The notes beneath the pieces were generated by a model, which worked only from the letters and a program-made list of their open reading frames with translations, searched no databases and had not been told where the DNA came from. Below are positions 25,636 to 34,785 of a stretch of DNA of 64,000 nt, one piece after another (position 1 is the stretch's first letter; every line of letters starts with the position of its first letter). The position numbers and the translations under genes were made by a program. This stretch comes from SAR92 clade bacterium. GTDB lineage: Bacteria > Pseudomonadota > Gammaproteobacteria > Pseudomonadales > Porticoccaceae. The stretch spans positions 144,986-208,985 of the forward strand of contig SHBP01000003.1 in assembly GCA_004211905.1 (NCBI GenBank), in the 5' to 3' direction.

Positions 25636-26245
25636 TTACCACTCCAGGAAATAGCCTCGAGGTCGTTAGTTCATTTTCAGTAGTTATGGTTACGCTGATC
25701 ATACGAGGTAAAGCTTTGTTCGTTTGACTTGAGTTCAGTGGAGGCCAGTCAACCGAATAATTACCATTTCCATCCAGATGATTAAACTCTACGTCTTTAA
25801 CTTTATCTAACAGGATTAATGTCGTTCCATCACTCTGCCGAGGAGATTCAGTAATCGCCCATGATGTCCGTATCAACTGATCATCTTTATTAATTGTATA
25901 ATTAACTCGTCTCATGCCGCTGGGGTTTGTTCTAAGCATTGGGCCGCCACCGCGACTAAAACGAACACCAAAATCACTAGGATTAGTCAGGTAAGCGCCC
26001 TCTATATCACCCAATCCGTCATGGAAACGTCGTGGTCTTATATGCATTAAATCTCGGCCAATAATTTGCCACGCCCGTTGTAACTGCGCATCACTCGCCA
26101 CGCCGCTTCGACTGCGCTCATTAACTTTTGTTACCACCTCTACCGCTTGATAAGACATCACTGAAATAATAGCTAACAAGGCCAGTGACACGATCGCTTC
26201 AATCAACGTGAATCCGGACTCCTTGTTAACCATTATTTTTATCAT
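25628..26245 (-). CDS. gspJ: Type II secretion minor pseudopilin GspJ
   Basis: Minor pseudopilin of the tip complex. In 205 residues the prepilin motif is KESG/FTLIEAIVSLALLA (cleavage after Gly11). Met1 is chosen over Met5 because GGAGAG lies 4-5 bases before it. The body contains DLMHIRPRRFHDGLG and ARGG-like (FSRGGGP) segments common in GspJ. It follows the gspI stop directly and needs the prepilin peptidase, not encoded here. Confidence 0.93.
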   Translation of the reverse strand: MIKIMVNKESGFTLIEAIVSLALLAIISVMSYQAVEVVTKVNERSRSGVASDAQLQRAWQIIGRDLMHIRPRRFHDGLGDIEGAYLTNPSDFGVRFSRGGGPMLRTNPSGMRRVNYTINKDDQLIRTSWAITESPRQSDGTTLILLDKVKDVEFNHLDGNGNYSVDWPPLNSSQTNKALPRMISVTITTENELTTSRLFPGVVSD

Positions 26246-26629
26246 TTACTCTCCAACCAGATAGACCGCAAGAGACGATTGAAAGCTGTCGCGGCCGTCC
26301 AAACCAACCTCAACTTCATGGCGGTAAAGATCCTGGCCCATGGCTTTTTCAACTTTCATTTCCCAACGCCACTCCTGCCCTCCTTGGGTGTCGACGCCTT
26401 TAGTTTTGCGCTGGCTCCCTGGAGCCCTAGATGCCAAATTTTGGGAGTACTGGTAACTGTCCATTAAATGATTCCATGCCACCTGATTAGCCAAAATACG
26501 GTCTCTAATACGCAGTCTTTCATCAGCGTATTGATGCACCGCAAAAAGCGCACTGCTAAGAACAAGGCTGAGTATAAAAAGCGCCATGACTACCTCAATT
26601 AATGTGAATCCACGGTTATGAGTTCTCAT
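26246..26629 (-). CDS. gspI: Type II secretion minor pseudopilin GspI
   Basis: Minor pseudopilin that nucleates the tip complex with GspJ and GspK. The 127 residues begin with a seven-residue leader and the motif RG/FTLIEVVMALFILSLVLS, followed by ANQVAWNHLMD, the conserved GspI helix end. Its ATG overlaps the gspH stop (ATGA), showing tight coupling. Confidence 0.92.
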   Translation of the reverse strand: MRTHNRGFTLIEVVMALFILSLVLSSALFAVHQYADERLRIRDRILANQVAWNHLMDSYQYSQNLASRAPGSQRKTKGVDTQGGQEWRWEMKVEKAMGQDLYRHEVEVGLDGRDSFQSSLAVYLVGE

Positions 26630-27201
26630 CGGGACGACTCCACCAATTCCATAATCATTCTGTTTGTACTGTCATCCCACTGGTAATTGAAAGCATTTTT
26701 ATAGGCATTAAAAGACAACTGCATTACCCCTTCAGGCTCAACATACCCATCGGGAAGAAAAGCGATCTCGGGTAGTAGCAAAACCTCCTCCTCTTCAACC
26801 TCTCCACGCTGATCAATTTGAGGACGCACCGACCGACTTTGTGCCATTAATTCATCCCCGTCAATGGATTCCATATCCCACGTAATAATGCCATTGTGAT
26901 CTATTACAAAGGGCTCAGGTGACGACACTTCAAGCCAGCGTTTACGGTAATAAATCACCGGTTGTAATTCGATGGTAGCCTGAGAGTCTTCTTCAATTTT
27001 AGCGACAAGCCCATAGGCAGCTCCTTCAAGAGAAGATCGCTGAGCTATCTGTTGCAACCAAATAAGGAGCTTCTCAGCCTCTGCAGGATAACGACGATCG
27101 GCTGATTGATTGACCGCTATTATGCTTGCTAAAGCTAAGATGACAACAATTGCCACAACAACAAGTAGCTCGATCAGGGTAAAACCCTTGGAGTATTTCA
27201 T
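26626..27201 (-). CDS. gspH: Type II secretion minor pseudopilin GspH
   Basis: Minor pseudopilin connecting tip and main filament. In 191 residues the leader is six residues, then KG/FTLIELLVVVAIVVILALA; the remaining beta-rich domain ends in LSFNAYKNAFNYQWDD. It lies 42 bases after gspG and overlaps gspI by four bases. GspH is the least conserved of the set; position supports the name. Confidence 0.88.
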   Translation of the reverse strand: MKYSKGFTLIELLVVVAIVVILALASIIAVNQSADRRYPAEAEKLLIWLQQIAQRSSLEGAAYGLVAKIEEDSQATIELQPVIYYRKRWLEVSSPEPFVIDHNGIITWDMESIDGDELMAQSRSVRPQIDQRGEVEEEEVLLLPEIAFLPDGYVEPEGVMQLSFNAYKNAFNYQWDDSTNRMIMELVESSR

Positions 27202-27243
27202 AGGTCGCTCTTTTGAAGGTTTTGATCCTAAACTATCAAAGCC

Positions 27244-27678
27244 TCATTCATTGACATTCCAACTGCCCCAATCTGCATTGGAATCTGTGCCACCCTGCGC
27301 ATTATCGGCTCCAAGAGTATAAACCTCCACTGGCTTGCCGTGGGTACCAGGATTTGCGTATCTATAGTCCTGTTTCCAGGCATCTTTCGGTACAGACTCA
27401 AGGTAGGGTCCATTCCAACTCGTCGCCTCAGACCCTGAAGGGGCTGTTACCAGAGCCTGTAGCCCTTGAGATTGCGTTGGGTAACGATAGTTATCCAAAC
27501 GGTAAAATTTCAGCGCACTTTCGATCTGACGAATGTCTGAGGCGGTTCTAGCTTTCTCCGCCTTAGACACCTGATTAAACAAAGTAGGAGCCAACATAGC
27601 GCTCATGATGGCCATGATGGCAACAACAATCATCATTTCAATAAGCGTAAAGCCAGTTTGTTTGTTTGACGTATTCAT
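27244..27678 (-). CDS. gspG: Type II secretion major pseudopilin GspG
   Basis: Main subunit of the pseudopilus that pushes substrates through GspD. The 144 residues show TG/FTLIEMMIVVAIMAIMSA (cleavage after Gly9), LDNYRYPTQSQGLQALV and the C-terminal calcium loop with GADNAQGGTDSNADWGSW. All are hallmarks of GspG. Confidence 0.97.
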   Translation of the reverse strand: MNTSNKQTGFTLIEMMIVVAIMAIMSAMLAPTLFNQVSKAEKARTASDIRQIESALKFYRLDNYRYPTQSQGLQALVTAPSGSEATSWNGPYLESVPKDAWKQDYRYANPGTHGKPVEVYTLGADNAQGGTDSNADWGSWNVNE

Positions 27679-27703
27679 TTTATATCCTCTTAACCAGACC
27701 TTT

Positions 27704-28915
27704 TTATATCGTATTATTCATGTCCATTATGGGCAACATAATGGCGGCTACAATACCCAAAATCATTGCTCCCATTATTAAAATCAGGATGGGGTTTAAT
27801 AGCTTTAAAAACACTTCCACGGCATTATTTAAACGTGCTGAGTAATATTCTGCGACGCGCAACAACATTTTATCAAGTTCGCTAGAGGCCTCTCCACTGC
27901 CCACCATGTGCACTAAAAATCCACTACCTTCTAAGTTATCTTCTAGGGCTTTATGTAGACTGGTTCCCTGTCGCATAGCTTCAGTTATACGATCAAATTT
28001 ACCTTGTAGTGCAATATTACTGACTACCGCAGAGGATATTTTTAAAGCGGCCAACGCTGGTACACCACTACTGAGGAGCACCCCTAGATTACGAGACCAG
28101 TCAGAGATGTCAGCCATACGCACCCAACGCCCCATGCCCGGCGTGCTCAGAATCATTGAGTGCCAACGTAATTTTAACTCCGGCCTTTTCATTGCCTGAT
28201 TAAAGAACAGTATTGCCAACACCACAAACCCCGCAACGTACAAACCATAGGTCTGAGTAAAATTACTAATATCGACGACGACCTCAGTAATCCAAGGCAA
28301 TTCACGTTTTGAGCTTGCAAAAACCGCTGTAATTTTTGGTACTACCCAGACCATCATAATCGACACCATAATGATCGACACACTGATTAAGGTCACCGGA
28401 TAAATCAACGCGCGAGTGACCGTTTTACGATTTTCGGCGCTGGTTTCTAACTCTTCAGATAGACGTAACAGAATTTTGTATAAATGTCCTGTCTCTTCAC
28501 CCACCCCCACACCAGCAACGATACTTTCAGGTATTCTATAGGGCGAGCGTCTGAGGGCCTCAGAAAAACTGCGCCCCTCAGTAATTTCACTCCGCCAGCT
28601 CTCCACTAACCGTCTTTGCTTGTCAGTTTCCGCCTGCTCTATGGTCATGCGGAGGGATTCTTCAAGGGGCAACCCTGATTGAATTAAAATTGCCTGCTGG
28701 TGAAGCAGTAGTGAAAGGTCAAGATTATCAACCTTGGCCTCGCGCCCTCGTCTTGAACTCTTCCCGCTAGACTTTTTACTGACCTCCTCCAAAGTAGAAG
28801 GCAATAATTTCTTATCTTTTAGCTGTCTTCGCGCCTGGCGCTCAGAGTCCGCCGAGATAACCCCATTAACCAATTTACCGGCAATGTTATACGCTGAATA
28901 ATCAAAAGTTGGCAT
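27704..28915 (-). CDS. gspF: Type II secretion platform protein GspF
   Basis: Polytopic inner-membrane protein around which the pseudopilus assembles. The 403 residues contain two repeated GspF domains, each with a conserved pattern (SGLPLEESLRMT and SSGVPALAALKISS; GEETGHLYKILLRLSEELE and GEASSELDKMLLRVAEYY), and three membrane segments (about 168-190, 218-237, 374-396). It ends 25 bases before gspG. Confidence 0.96.
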   Translation of the reverse strand: MPTFDYSAYNIAGKLVNGVISADSERQARRQLKDKKLLPSTLEEVSKKSSGKSSRRGREAKVDNLDLSLLLHQQAILIQSGLPLEESLRMTIEQAETDKQRRLVESWRSEITEGRSFSEALRRSPYRIPESIVAGVGVGEETGHLYKILLRLSEELETSAENRKTVTRALIYPVTLISVSIIMVSIMMVWVVPKITAVFASSKRELPWITEVVVDISNFTQTYGLYVAGFVVLAILFFNQAMKRPELKLRWHSMILSTPGMGRWVRMADISDWSRNLGVLLSSGVPALAALKISSAVVSNIALQGKFDRITEAMRQGTSLHKALEDNLEGSGFLVHMVGSGEASSELDKMLLRVAEYYSARLNNAVEVFLKLLNPILILIMGAMILGIVAAIMLPIMDMNNTI

Positions 28916-28920
28916 TTTAG

Positions 28921-30384
28921 CTACACGCTGGTGACACGAAGAACTTCTTCGATAGTAGTCATACCGTCACGGACAAGACTAAATCCCGCCTCACGAATAC
29001 TTGGGACATGCTCTCGAATTTTAGCTTCTAATTCGATTTCGCCGGCATTCTCATGGATGAGAGTCTGCAACTGCGCATCCACGGAGACTAGCTCAAACAG
29101 CGCTTGGCGGCCTGCATAACCAGTGCTGTTACACTTTTCACAACCAGCAGCCTCATATATTTTTTGACCTGGTTTCAATTTCAACAGATCTCGATTAAAT
29201 TCATTAGGCTCAATCGGTCGGCGGCAGTGATGGCAGAGTTTTCGCAACAAACGTTGAGATAAAATCCCGCGGATGGTAGATGCCAGCAAAAAGCTGTCTA
29301 CGCCGAGATCTTGAAGTCGTGTTATAGCGCCAGCCGCTGTATTGGTATGCAGGGTCGATAGCACCAGATGACCTGTTAAACTTGATTGAGTGGCTATCTC
29401 AGCTGTCTCTCCATCACGGATCTCACCAATCAGAATAACATCTGGATCCTGTCTTAGAATCGCCTTTAAACCACGAGCAAAGGTCATACCTGCGCGCAAA
29501 TTAATTTGCGTTTGGCTAATCCCAGGAAGATCATATTCAACGGGATCCTCAACCGTCATGATGTTGCGTCCCTGACGATCCATTTGCTGTAGCGCAGCAT
29601 ACAAGGTGGTGGTCTTTCCGGAGCCTGTTGGCCCTGTCACCAAAATAATACCGTGGGGTCGACGAATTAAATCATCTAACTGTGCAGAGGTTGCGGATGG
29701 CATGCCAAGATCATCCACCTGGAGTTTACCTGCGTCTTTATCCAGTAGGCGCATTACCACGCGCTCGCCGTGACTCGAAGGCATGGTAGAAATCCTTAGA
29801 TCAATACTGCGGCCGCCCAATTTTACGCTCATCCGACCATCTTGGGGTAACCGCTTCTCAGCAATATCTAATTTTGACATCACCTTGATACGAGAAATAA
29901 GTAAGGGGGTAATTTGCGCGGATGGACTCAGAACAGTACTCAAAACACCGTCCAGTCGAAAACGCACCAAAGACTCTTTTTCATAGGGTTCAATATGAAT
30001 ATCCGAGGCATTTTCTTTTAATGATTCGGCCAAAATCGCGTTAAGTAGTCGAATGATAGGAGCATCGTCTTCGGAATCTAATAGATCACCCGTATCTTCA
30101 AGATCGGCCGCAGCTGACTCCATATCAACAAAATCTTTAATATCCTCCATCACCGATTCTGAAGAATTCTTCCTGCCACTATAGATGTCTGACAGCATTT
30201 TATCGAAAGCCTTGCTATCAACCCTGCTGATCGAAGAGAAACCATTATTTATGCGGCTAACTTCAGTAATTGCCCACTGACTAGCATCAGGTGACAGCAC
30301 AAGATCACCCTCAAATTCACGCACTAACAGACCGTTACTCCGAGCAAATTCGAAAGGTAGTAGCTTAGTGTTTGATTGTGACAT
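28921..30384 (-). CDS. gspE: Type II secretion ATPase GspE
   Basis: Cytoplasmic hexameric ATPase that powers the pseudopilus. In 487 residues: an N-terminal GspL-binding domain, the N2 part (ASDIHIEPYEKESLVRFRLDG), Walker A GPTGSGKTTTLYAAL (about 256-270), the Asp box VILIGEIRDGETAEIA, His box GHLVLSTLHTN, and a tetracysteine zinc motif (CHHC ... CEKC). The ATG follows AGGATG. It is the first gene of the T2SS unit, 94 bases after the DUF1820 gene. Confidence 0.96.
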   Translation of the reverse strand: MSQSNTKLLPFEFARSNGLLVREFEGDLVLSPDASQWAITEVSRINNGFSSISRVDSKAFDKMLSDIYSGRKNSSESVMEDIKDFVDMESAAADLEDTGDLLDSEDDAPIIRLLNAILAESLKENASDIHIEPYEKESLVRFRLDGVLSTVLSPSAQITPLLISRIKVMSKLDIAEKRLPQDGRMSVKLGGRSIDLRISTMPSSHGERVVMRLLDKDAGKLQVDDLGMPSATSAQLDDLIRRPHGIILVTGPTGSGKTTTLYAALQQMDRQGRNIMTVEDPVEYDLPGISQTQINLRAGMTFARGLKAILRQDPDVILIGEIRDGETAEIATQSSLTGHLVLSTLHTNTAAGAITRLQDLGVDSFLLASTIRGILSQRLLRKLCHHCRRPIEPNEFNRDLLKLKPGQKIYEAAGCEKCNSTGYAGRQALFELVSVDAQLQTLIHENAGEIELEAKIREHVPSIREAGFSLVRDGMTTIEEVLRVTSV

Positions 30385-30478
30385 CTTTACATCCTATTGA
30401 AATCAGCGGCCGCTAGCCTAACATCTTGCTGCTCACCATACATCGCTGGTCTTTACTGAACCTATCAGCTAAAAAGCA

Positions 30479-30817
30479 TCACACATCTGCAGAGGGCTTC
30501 CCACCAACCATCGATGGGAAAGGGAACTGACTCACATTACCCCCGTTGGCCTGCGTAATTTTCCCAGCACCTTCTTTTTCAACCTCATCAATACGAACAA
30601 TGGATTGCATAGGAATAAAACTTCGCTTTATATCCGAAAATTCACTCTTAAGCTTCTCCTCAGCCGGGTCCACTATCATCTGAGATCGCTCACCGAAGAT
30701 AAATTCCTCGACCTCCAAAAAACCCCAAAGATCGCTTTGAAAGACGTGACGAGCATAAATCTCGTAAACTTCACCTTGGTTAAAAAAAGTTATTTTATAA
30801 ATAGGTTCACTGGCCAT
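30479..30817 (-). CDS. DUF1820 family protein
   Basis: Small conserved gammaproteobacterial protein of unknown function. In 112 residues it shows the family pattern YKITFFNQGEVYEIYAR, GFLEVEEFIFGE, VDPAEEKLKSEF and IRIDEVEKEG. It has no signal peptide, membrane segment or catalytic motif. It is divergent from miaB, a pairing I recall from Pseudomonas. A hydrophilic C-terminal tail (GKITQANGGN...) looks flexible. Confidence 0.8.
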   Translation of the reverse strand: MASEPIYKITFFNQGEVYEIYARHVFQSDLWGFLEVEEFIFGERSQMIVDPAEEKLKSEFSDIKRSFIPMQSIVRIDEVEKEGAGKITQANGGNVSQFPFPSMVGGKPSADV

Positions 30818-30859
30818 TAATTTTCTCTGTATTACACCACTAAAAAGAGGAATGATAAT

Positions 30860-30887
30860 ATCATAATCATCTCTAATAGCATCGCAA
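30860..30887 (-). promoter_or_regulatory. Candidate promoter of the DUF1820 gene
   Basis: Minus-strand -35 TTGCGA (30882-30887), 16-base spacer, -10 TATGAT (30860-30865), about 40 bases before the start codon. It lies next to the miaB promoter in the same divergent gap. Confidence 0.4.
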
Positions 30888-30891
30888 AATG

Positions 30892-30919
30892 TTGCGCAAT
30901 AAGCGCTCAGAGCTATAAT
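30892..30919 (+). promoter_or_regulatory. Promoter of miaB
   Basis: -35 TTGCGC (30892-30897), 16-base spacer, perfect -10 TATAAT (30914-30919). Transcription would begin near 30926, leaving about 24 leader bases before the miaB ATG at 30950. Confidence 0.6.
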
Positions 30920-30949
30920 GCGCGCTCTTTATAGACAAAAGCGTTAGCA

Positions 30950-32287
30950 ATGCAGCAAAAGCCTGTTAAAAAACTCCATATCGTCACTCATGGCTGTCAG
31001 ATGAATGAGTATGATTCTGCTCGCATGCGAGACTTGCTCGGTGAAAGCCACCATATGGTGGCAACAGATAATGCCCAAGATGCTGATGTTATTCTGCTTA
31101 ATACGTGCTCGATAAGAGAAAAGGCGCAGGAAAAAGTTTTTCATCAACTTGGTCGATGGAAACACCTTAAAGAAGCCAATCCTGATCTGGTGATTGGTGT
31201 TGGTGGTTGTGTCGCCAGCCAAGAAGGTGAGGCCATAGCTAAAAGAGCACCCTTTGTGGATGTTGTATTCGGCCCACAAACCCTGCATCGACTACCTGAA
31301 ATGATGGAATCACAGAAATCTGATGGCACTGTAATTGTGGACATCAGTTTTCCTGAAATCGAAAAATTTGATCGCCTCCCTGAGCCTGAAGCTGATGGTG
31401 CCAGCGCCTTTGTTTCCATTATGGAAGGTTGCTCTAAATACTGCACATTTTGTGTAGTACCCTATACACGAGGAGAAGAAGTCAGTCGCCCCATTGCAGA
31501 TGTTCTCGCTGAGATCACCTCACTTGCCGATCAAGGTGTGCGGGAAGTTAACCTCCTAGGCCAAAATGTGAATGCCTATCGCGGAGACATGCCAGACGGA
31601 AGCATCTGCGATTTTGCCGAATTGATTCCTTTTGTCGCCAGTATCGACGGCATAGATCGTATCCGCTATACAACGTCCCACCCTGTGGAGTTTTCTGATG
31701 CTTTGATTGATGTTTATGATCAAGTACCAGAATTAGTTAGCCACCTGCACTTGCCGGTGCAAAGTGGATCAGACAAAATCCTCATGGCAATGAAACGAGG
31801 CCATACAGCTATCGAATATAAGTCTAAAATTAGGCGTTTAAGAGAGTTACGACCAGATATAAGCATTTCTTCTGACTTTATCATCGGCTTCCCTAACGAG
31901 ACTGATGAAGACTTTGCTGCAACAATGAAATTAATCGAACAAGTCGGTTTCGATACGTCGTTTAGCTTCATCTACAGCGCCAGACCCGGCACACCCGCAG
32001 CTGATATGGAAGACAATATTTCTGATCAGGTAAAAAAGGATCGATTAAAAATTCTCCAAAGTCGTATTAGTCAAAATGCATTTGAAATCAGCCGGAGAAT
32101 GGTGGGTTCTAAACAAAATTTGCTAGTGACCGGTATTTCAAAAAAAGACCCTGGACAACTCCAAGGGCGAACTGAGAACAATCGCGTGGTTAATTTTCGC
32201 AGTTCCGATCAGAGCCTTATTGGGCAATTTGTGGAAACAATTATTACCGAGGCTTTACCTAACTCCCTCCGAGGGCAATTGAAATAA
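30950..32287 (+). CDS. miaB: tRNA-2-methylthio-N6-isopentenyladenosine synthase MiaB
   Basis: Radical-SAM methylthiotransferase that adds a methylthio group to i6A37 of tRNAs reading U-starting codons. The 445 residues hold the UPF0004 domain with cluster cysteines Cys16, Cys53 and Cys87, the radical-SAM motif CSKYCTFC (Cys161, 165, 168) and a C-terminal TRAM domain. [10 protein letters not shown]-like ([13 protein letters not shown]) and [11 protein letters not shown] segments separate it from RimO. Confidence 0.97.
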   Translation: MQQKPVKKLHIVTHGCQMNEYDSARMRDLLGESHHMVATDNAQDADVILLNTCSIREKAQEKVFHQLGRWKHLKEANPDLVIGVGGCVASQEGEAIAKRAPFVDVVFGPQTLHRLPEMMESQKSDGTVIVDISFPEIEKFDRLPEPEADGASAFVSIMEGCSKYCTFCVVPYTRGEEVSRPIADVLAEITSLADQGVREVNLLGQNVNAYRGDMPDGSICDFAELIPFVASIDGIDRIRYTTSHPVEFSDALIDVYDQVPELVSHLHLPVQSGSDKILMAMKRGHTAIEYKSKIRRLRELRPDISISSDFIIGFPNETDEDFAATMKLIEQVGFDTSFSFIYSARPGTPAADMEDNISDQVKKDRLKILQSRISQNAFEISRRMVGSKQNLLVTGISKKDPGQLQGRTENNRVVNFRSSDQSLIGQFVETIITEALPNSLRGQLK

Positions 32288-32451
32288 GAATATTTGATCA
32301 ACTTTAGGCTTGAGAAATAATCTATTCGCTTGGTGTAACTCACTATCTTCTCGAGCTTTACATTCCAATCCACTAAAAAAGAGTTTACGCTGATCCCTTG
32401 ATCAAGCTATGCTAATAACAGTTAATAATTATATAGGCGCCAACACACCCC

Positions 32452-33456
32452 TTGAAACAACTGAAAAGTCAGCCTTCTGCTTTTAATATCACCCTTGAGC
32501 CAAATGATGCTCACCGGCTTGCCTCAGTCCGCGGTCAATTTGATGATAATTTGCACCTAATCGAGCAGCGACTTAACGTCGAAATACGCTCTCGAGATAA
32601 CTTCTTTGCTGTGTTTGGTGATGAAGACGATGCAAAGCATGCTGTGGATGTCATATTTAACCTTTACCAAGAAACAGCCCACTACAGCGATGTAACACCT
32701 GAAGAGGTTCACCTGCATCTCCGACAATTTGAGAGACCAAAACCTATGGATCAATCAGCAAACAGCATTCAATCAGTCAATGATATTGATAATTTTTCGA
32801 TTATTCGTACTAAAAAAGGAAATATTAAACCTCGAGGCATTAACCAGCAGCGTTATGTTCGGTCGATACAAACCCATGATATTAACTTCGGTGTTGGTCC
32901 AGCGGGCACTGGCAAAACATACCTAGCAGTCGCCTGTGCCGTAGAAGCATTGCTTAGAGATGAAGTAGAGCGCATTTTGTTAGTACGACCAGCGGTAGAG
33001 GCCGGTGAGAGATTGGGATTTTTGCCTGGTGATCTAGCACAAAAGGTAGACCCATATTTAAGACCACTTTATGACGCTCTACATGAAATGCTTGGCTTTG
33101 AGACGGTTGCAAAGTTGCAGGAGAGAAATGTTATTGAGATTGCTCCATTAGCCTATATGCGGGGACGCACATTAAATGGTGCTTATATTATTTTGGATGA
33201 GAGTCAAAACACCACGCGCGAACAAATGAAAATGTTTTTAACGCGCATTGGGTTTGGCTCCACGGCGGTCGTCACTGGGGATATGTCGCAAATTGACTTA
33301 CCTAAGGGTGTTAGCTCGGGTCTTGCTCACGTTTGTGATGTTTTAAGAGATGTTGAAGAAATCAGCTTCACTCACTTTGAATCGCGAGATGTTGTTCGCC
33401 ACCCCATAGTGCAAAGTATTGTCGATGCATATGATTCCTTTGAAAAGGACCACTAA
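32452..33456 (+). CDS. ybeZ: PhoH-like ATPase (YbeZ type)
   Basis: P-loop ATPase of the PhoH family, thought to work with YbeY in RNA or ribosome metabolism. In 334 residues an N-terminal KH-like part ([23 protein letters not shown]) precedes Walker A GPAGTGKT (149-156) and [19 protein letters not shown] follows. The start is TTG at 32452: the next upstream in-frame codon of note is a TAG six codons before, and the first ATG lies beyond the N-terminal domain. No clear Shine-Dalgarno is seen. Followed by ybeY, corC and lnt in the standard order. Confidence 0.92.
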   Translation: MKQLKSQPSAFNITLEPNDAHRLASVRGQFDDNLHLIEQRLNVEIRSRDNFFAVFGDEDDAKHAVDVIFNLYQETAHYSDVTPEEVHLHLRQFERPKPMDQSANSIQSVNDIDNFSIIRTKKGNIKPRGINQQRYVRSIQTHDINFGVGPAGTGKTYLAVACAVEALLRDEVERILLVRPAVEAGERLGFLPGDLAQKVDPYLRPLYDALHEMLGFETVAKLQERNVIEIAPLAYMRGRTLNGAYIILDESQNTTREQMKMFLTRIGFGSTAVVTGDMSQIDLPKGVSSGLAHVCDVLRDVEEISFTHFESRDVVRHPIVQSIVDAYDSFEKDH

Positions 33457-33467
33457 CTAATCTAACT

Positions 33468-33935
33468 ATGGCTATTTTAGTTGATATTCAAAGAGCCTGG
33501 ACGTTGCAGGAAACACCTGGTGCCACAAGCATTGAATCTTGGGCTAATGCCGCTCTAGGTAATCGAAAAGGTCCATTTGAACTCAATATTCGAATTGTTG
33601 ATCAACAAGAAAGCGCCAAATTAAATCTTCAGTATCGCGGAAAAGAAGGGCCTACGAACGTACTTTCATTCCCCTTTGATGCAGTCACCCCTGAGCCTAT
33701 GCCAATACTCGGCGATCTAGTTATCTGTGGACCCGTGGTGTTAAAAGAAGCCAAAGAGCAGAACAAGAAAAATGATGCTCACTGGGCACATATGGTTGTG
33801 CACGGCGTATTACACTTGTTAGGCTATGACCATTGCGTAGATAATGAAGCAGAAGAAATGGAAACTTTAGAGAGAGCGATTTTGCTTGGCCTAGATTATC
33901 CAGATCCCTACACTGAAACAACTGAGCATAATTGA
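33468..33935 (+). CDS. ybeY: Endoribonuclease YbeY, rRNA maturation
   Basis: Metal-dependent endoribonuclease needed for 16S rRNA 3' maturation and ribosome quality control. The 155 residues contain the signature [11 protein letters not shown], giving zinc ligands His112, His116 and His122, and the upstream [11 protein letters not shown] and LGDLVIC motifs. It starts 11 bases after the phoH-like gene, its known functional partner. Confidence 0.95.
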   Translation: MAILVDIQRAWTLQETPGATSIESWANAALGNRKGPFELNIRIVDQQESAKLNLQYRGKEGPTNVLSFPFDAVTPEPMPILGDLVICGPVVLKEAKEQNKKNDAHWAHMVVHGVLHLLGYDHCVDNEAEEMETLERAILLGLDYPDPYTETTEHN

Positions 33936-33942
33936 GTTAACC

Positions 33943-34785
33943 ATGAACGACGAATCTTCATCGACGAACATTTCAGAAACGTCATTGCTGAAAAAAATTA
34001 CTCGGATATTCTCTCCTAATCCAACTAGCAGTGATGAAGTCGCTGACATGCTGCGAAGCGCTGAGAACGAGTCTATTATTGATGCTGGTGCACTGCAAAT
34101 TATGGAGGGTGCTCTAAAAGTATCCGACCTTCAGGCTCGGGAAATTATGATCCCCCGCTCACAAATGAAGTTTATCGAAGCTGATCTTTCTTTAGAAGAA
34201 ATACTCAATATTGTCATTCAGTCACAGCACTCACGATTCCCTGTGGTTGGCGAATCGTCTGATGACATTCAAGGAATTCTCCTCGCCAAGGAGCTCCTTC
34301 CTCTGCTCTTATCCGGCAAAGAATCTTTCAATCTGAAAAGCATGTTGCGTCCAGCGACTATTATTCCTGAGAGTAAACGTATTAATGTCCTGCTTCAGGA
34401 GTTCCGAGAGCAACGCTATCATATGGCCATTGTTATTGACGAATATGCTGGAGTTTCCGGCCTACTTACCATTGAAGATGTCTTGGAAGAAATTGTTGGC
34501 GAAATTGAAGATGAAACCGATGAACATGAACCCGAGCAAATTCGAAGAATAGACGTTAATCGTTACACCGTGGATGCTATTACAGACATTGCTGGATTCA
34601 ACGAATATTTTGATGTTGGCTTATCTGATGATGAGTTCGATACTATCGCTGGTCTTATCATACACGCGCTGGGGCGTCTACCTGAGGTGTCTGAAACTGT
34701 AGAAATTGATAACTTCCTCTTTACTGTGACCGCAGGAGATAGTCGAAAAATAACCCTTCTGGAAGTATCCAAAAAGACTCCATGA
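33943..34785 (+). CDS. corC: CorC/YbeX CBS-domain protein
   Basis: Soluble protein with two CBS domains (about 70-190: REIMIPRSQMKFIEAD, HSRFPVVGES, AIVIDEYAGVSGLLTIEDVLEEIVGEI) and a C-terminal CorC_HlyC domain (YTVDAITDIAGFNEYFD, TIAGLIIHALGRLPE). Known as a magnesium/cobalt efflux accessory factor; YbeX is also tied to ribosome metabolism through this operon. The 280 residues are usual. Its stop overlaps the lnt ATG (ATGA). Confidence 0.92.
   Translation: MNDESSSTNISETSLLKKITRIFSPNPTSSDEVADMLRSAENESIIDAGALQIMEGALKVSDLQAREIMIPRSQMKFIEADLSLEEILNIVIQSQHSRFPVVGESSDDIQGILLAKELLPLLLSGKESFNLKSMLRPATIIPESKRINVLLQEFREQRYHMAIVIDEYAGVSGLLTIEDVLEEIVGEIEDETDEHEPEQIRRIDVNRYTVDAITDIAGFNEYFDVGLSDDEFDTIAGLIIHALGRLPEVSETVEIDNFLFTVTAGDSRKITLLEVSKKTP

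Noticed and set aside
30405-30414. AGCGGCCGCT palindrome before gspE
   Set aside because: A ten-base palindrome occurs by chance; no second copy or promoter feature around it.
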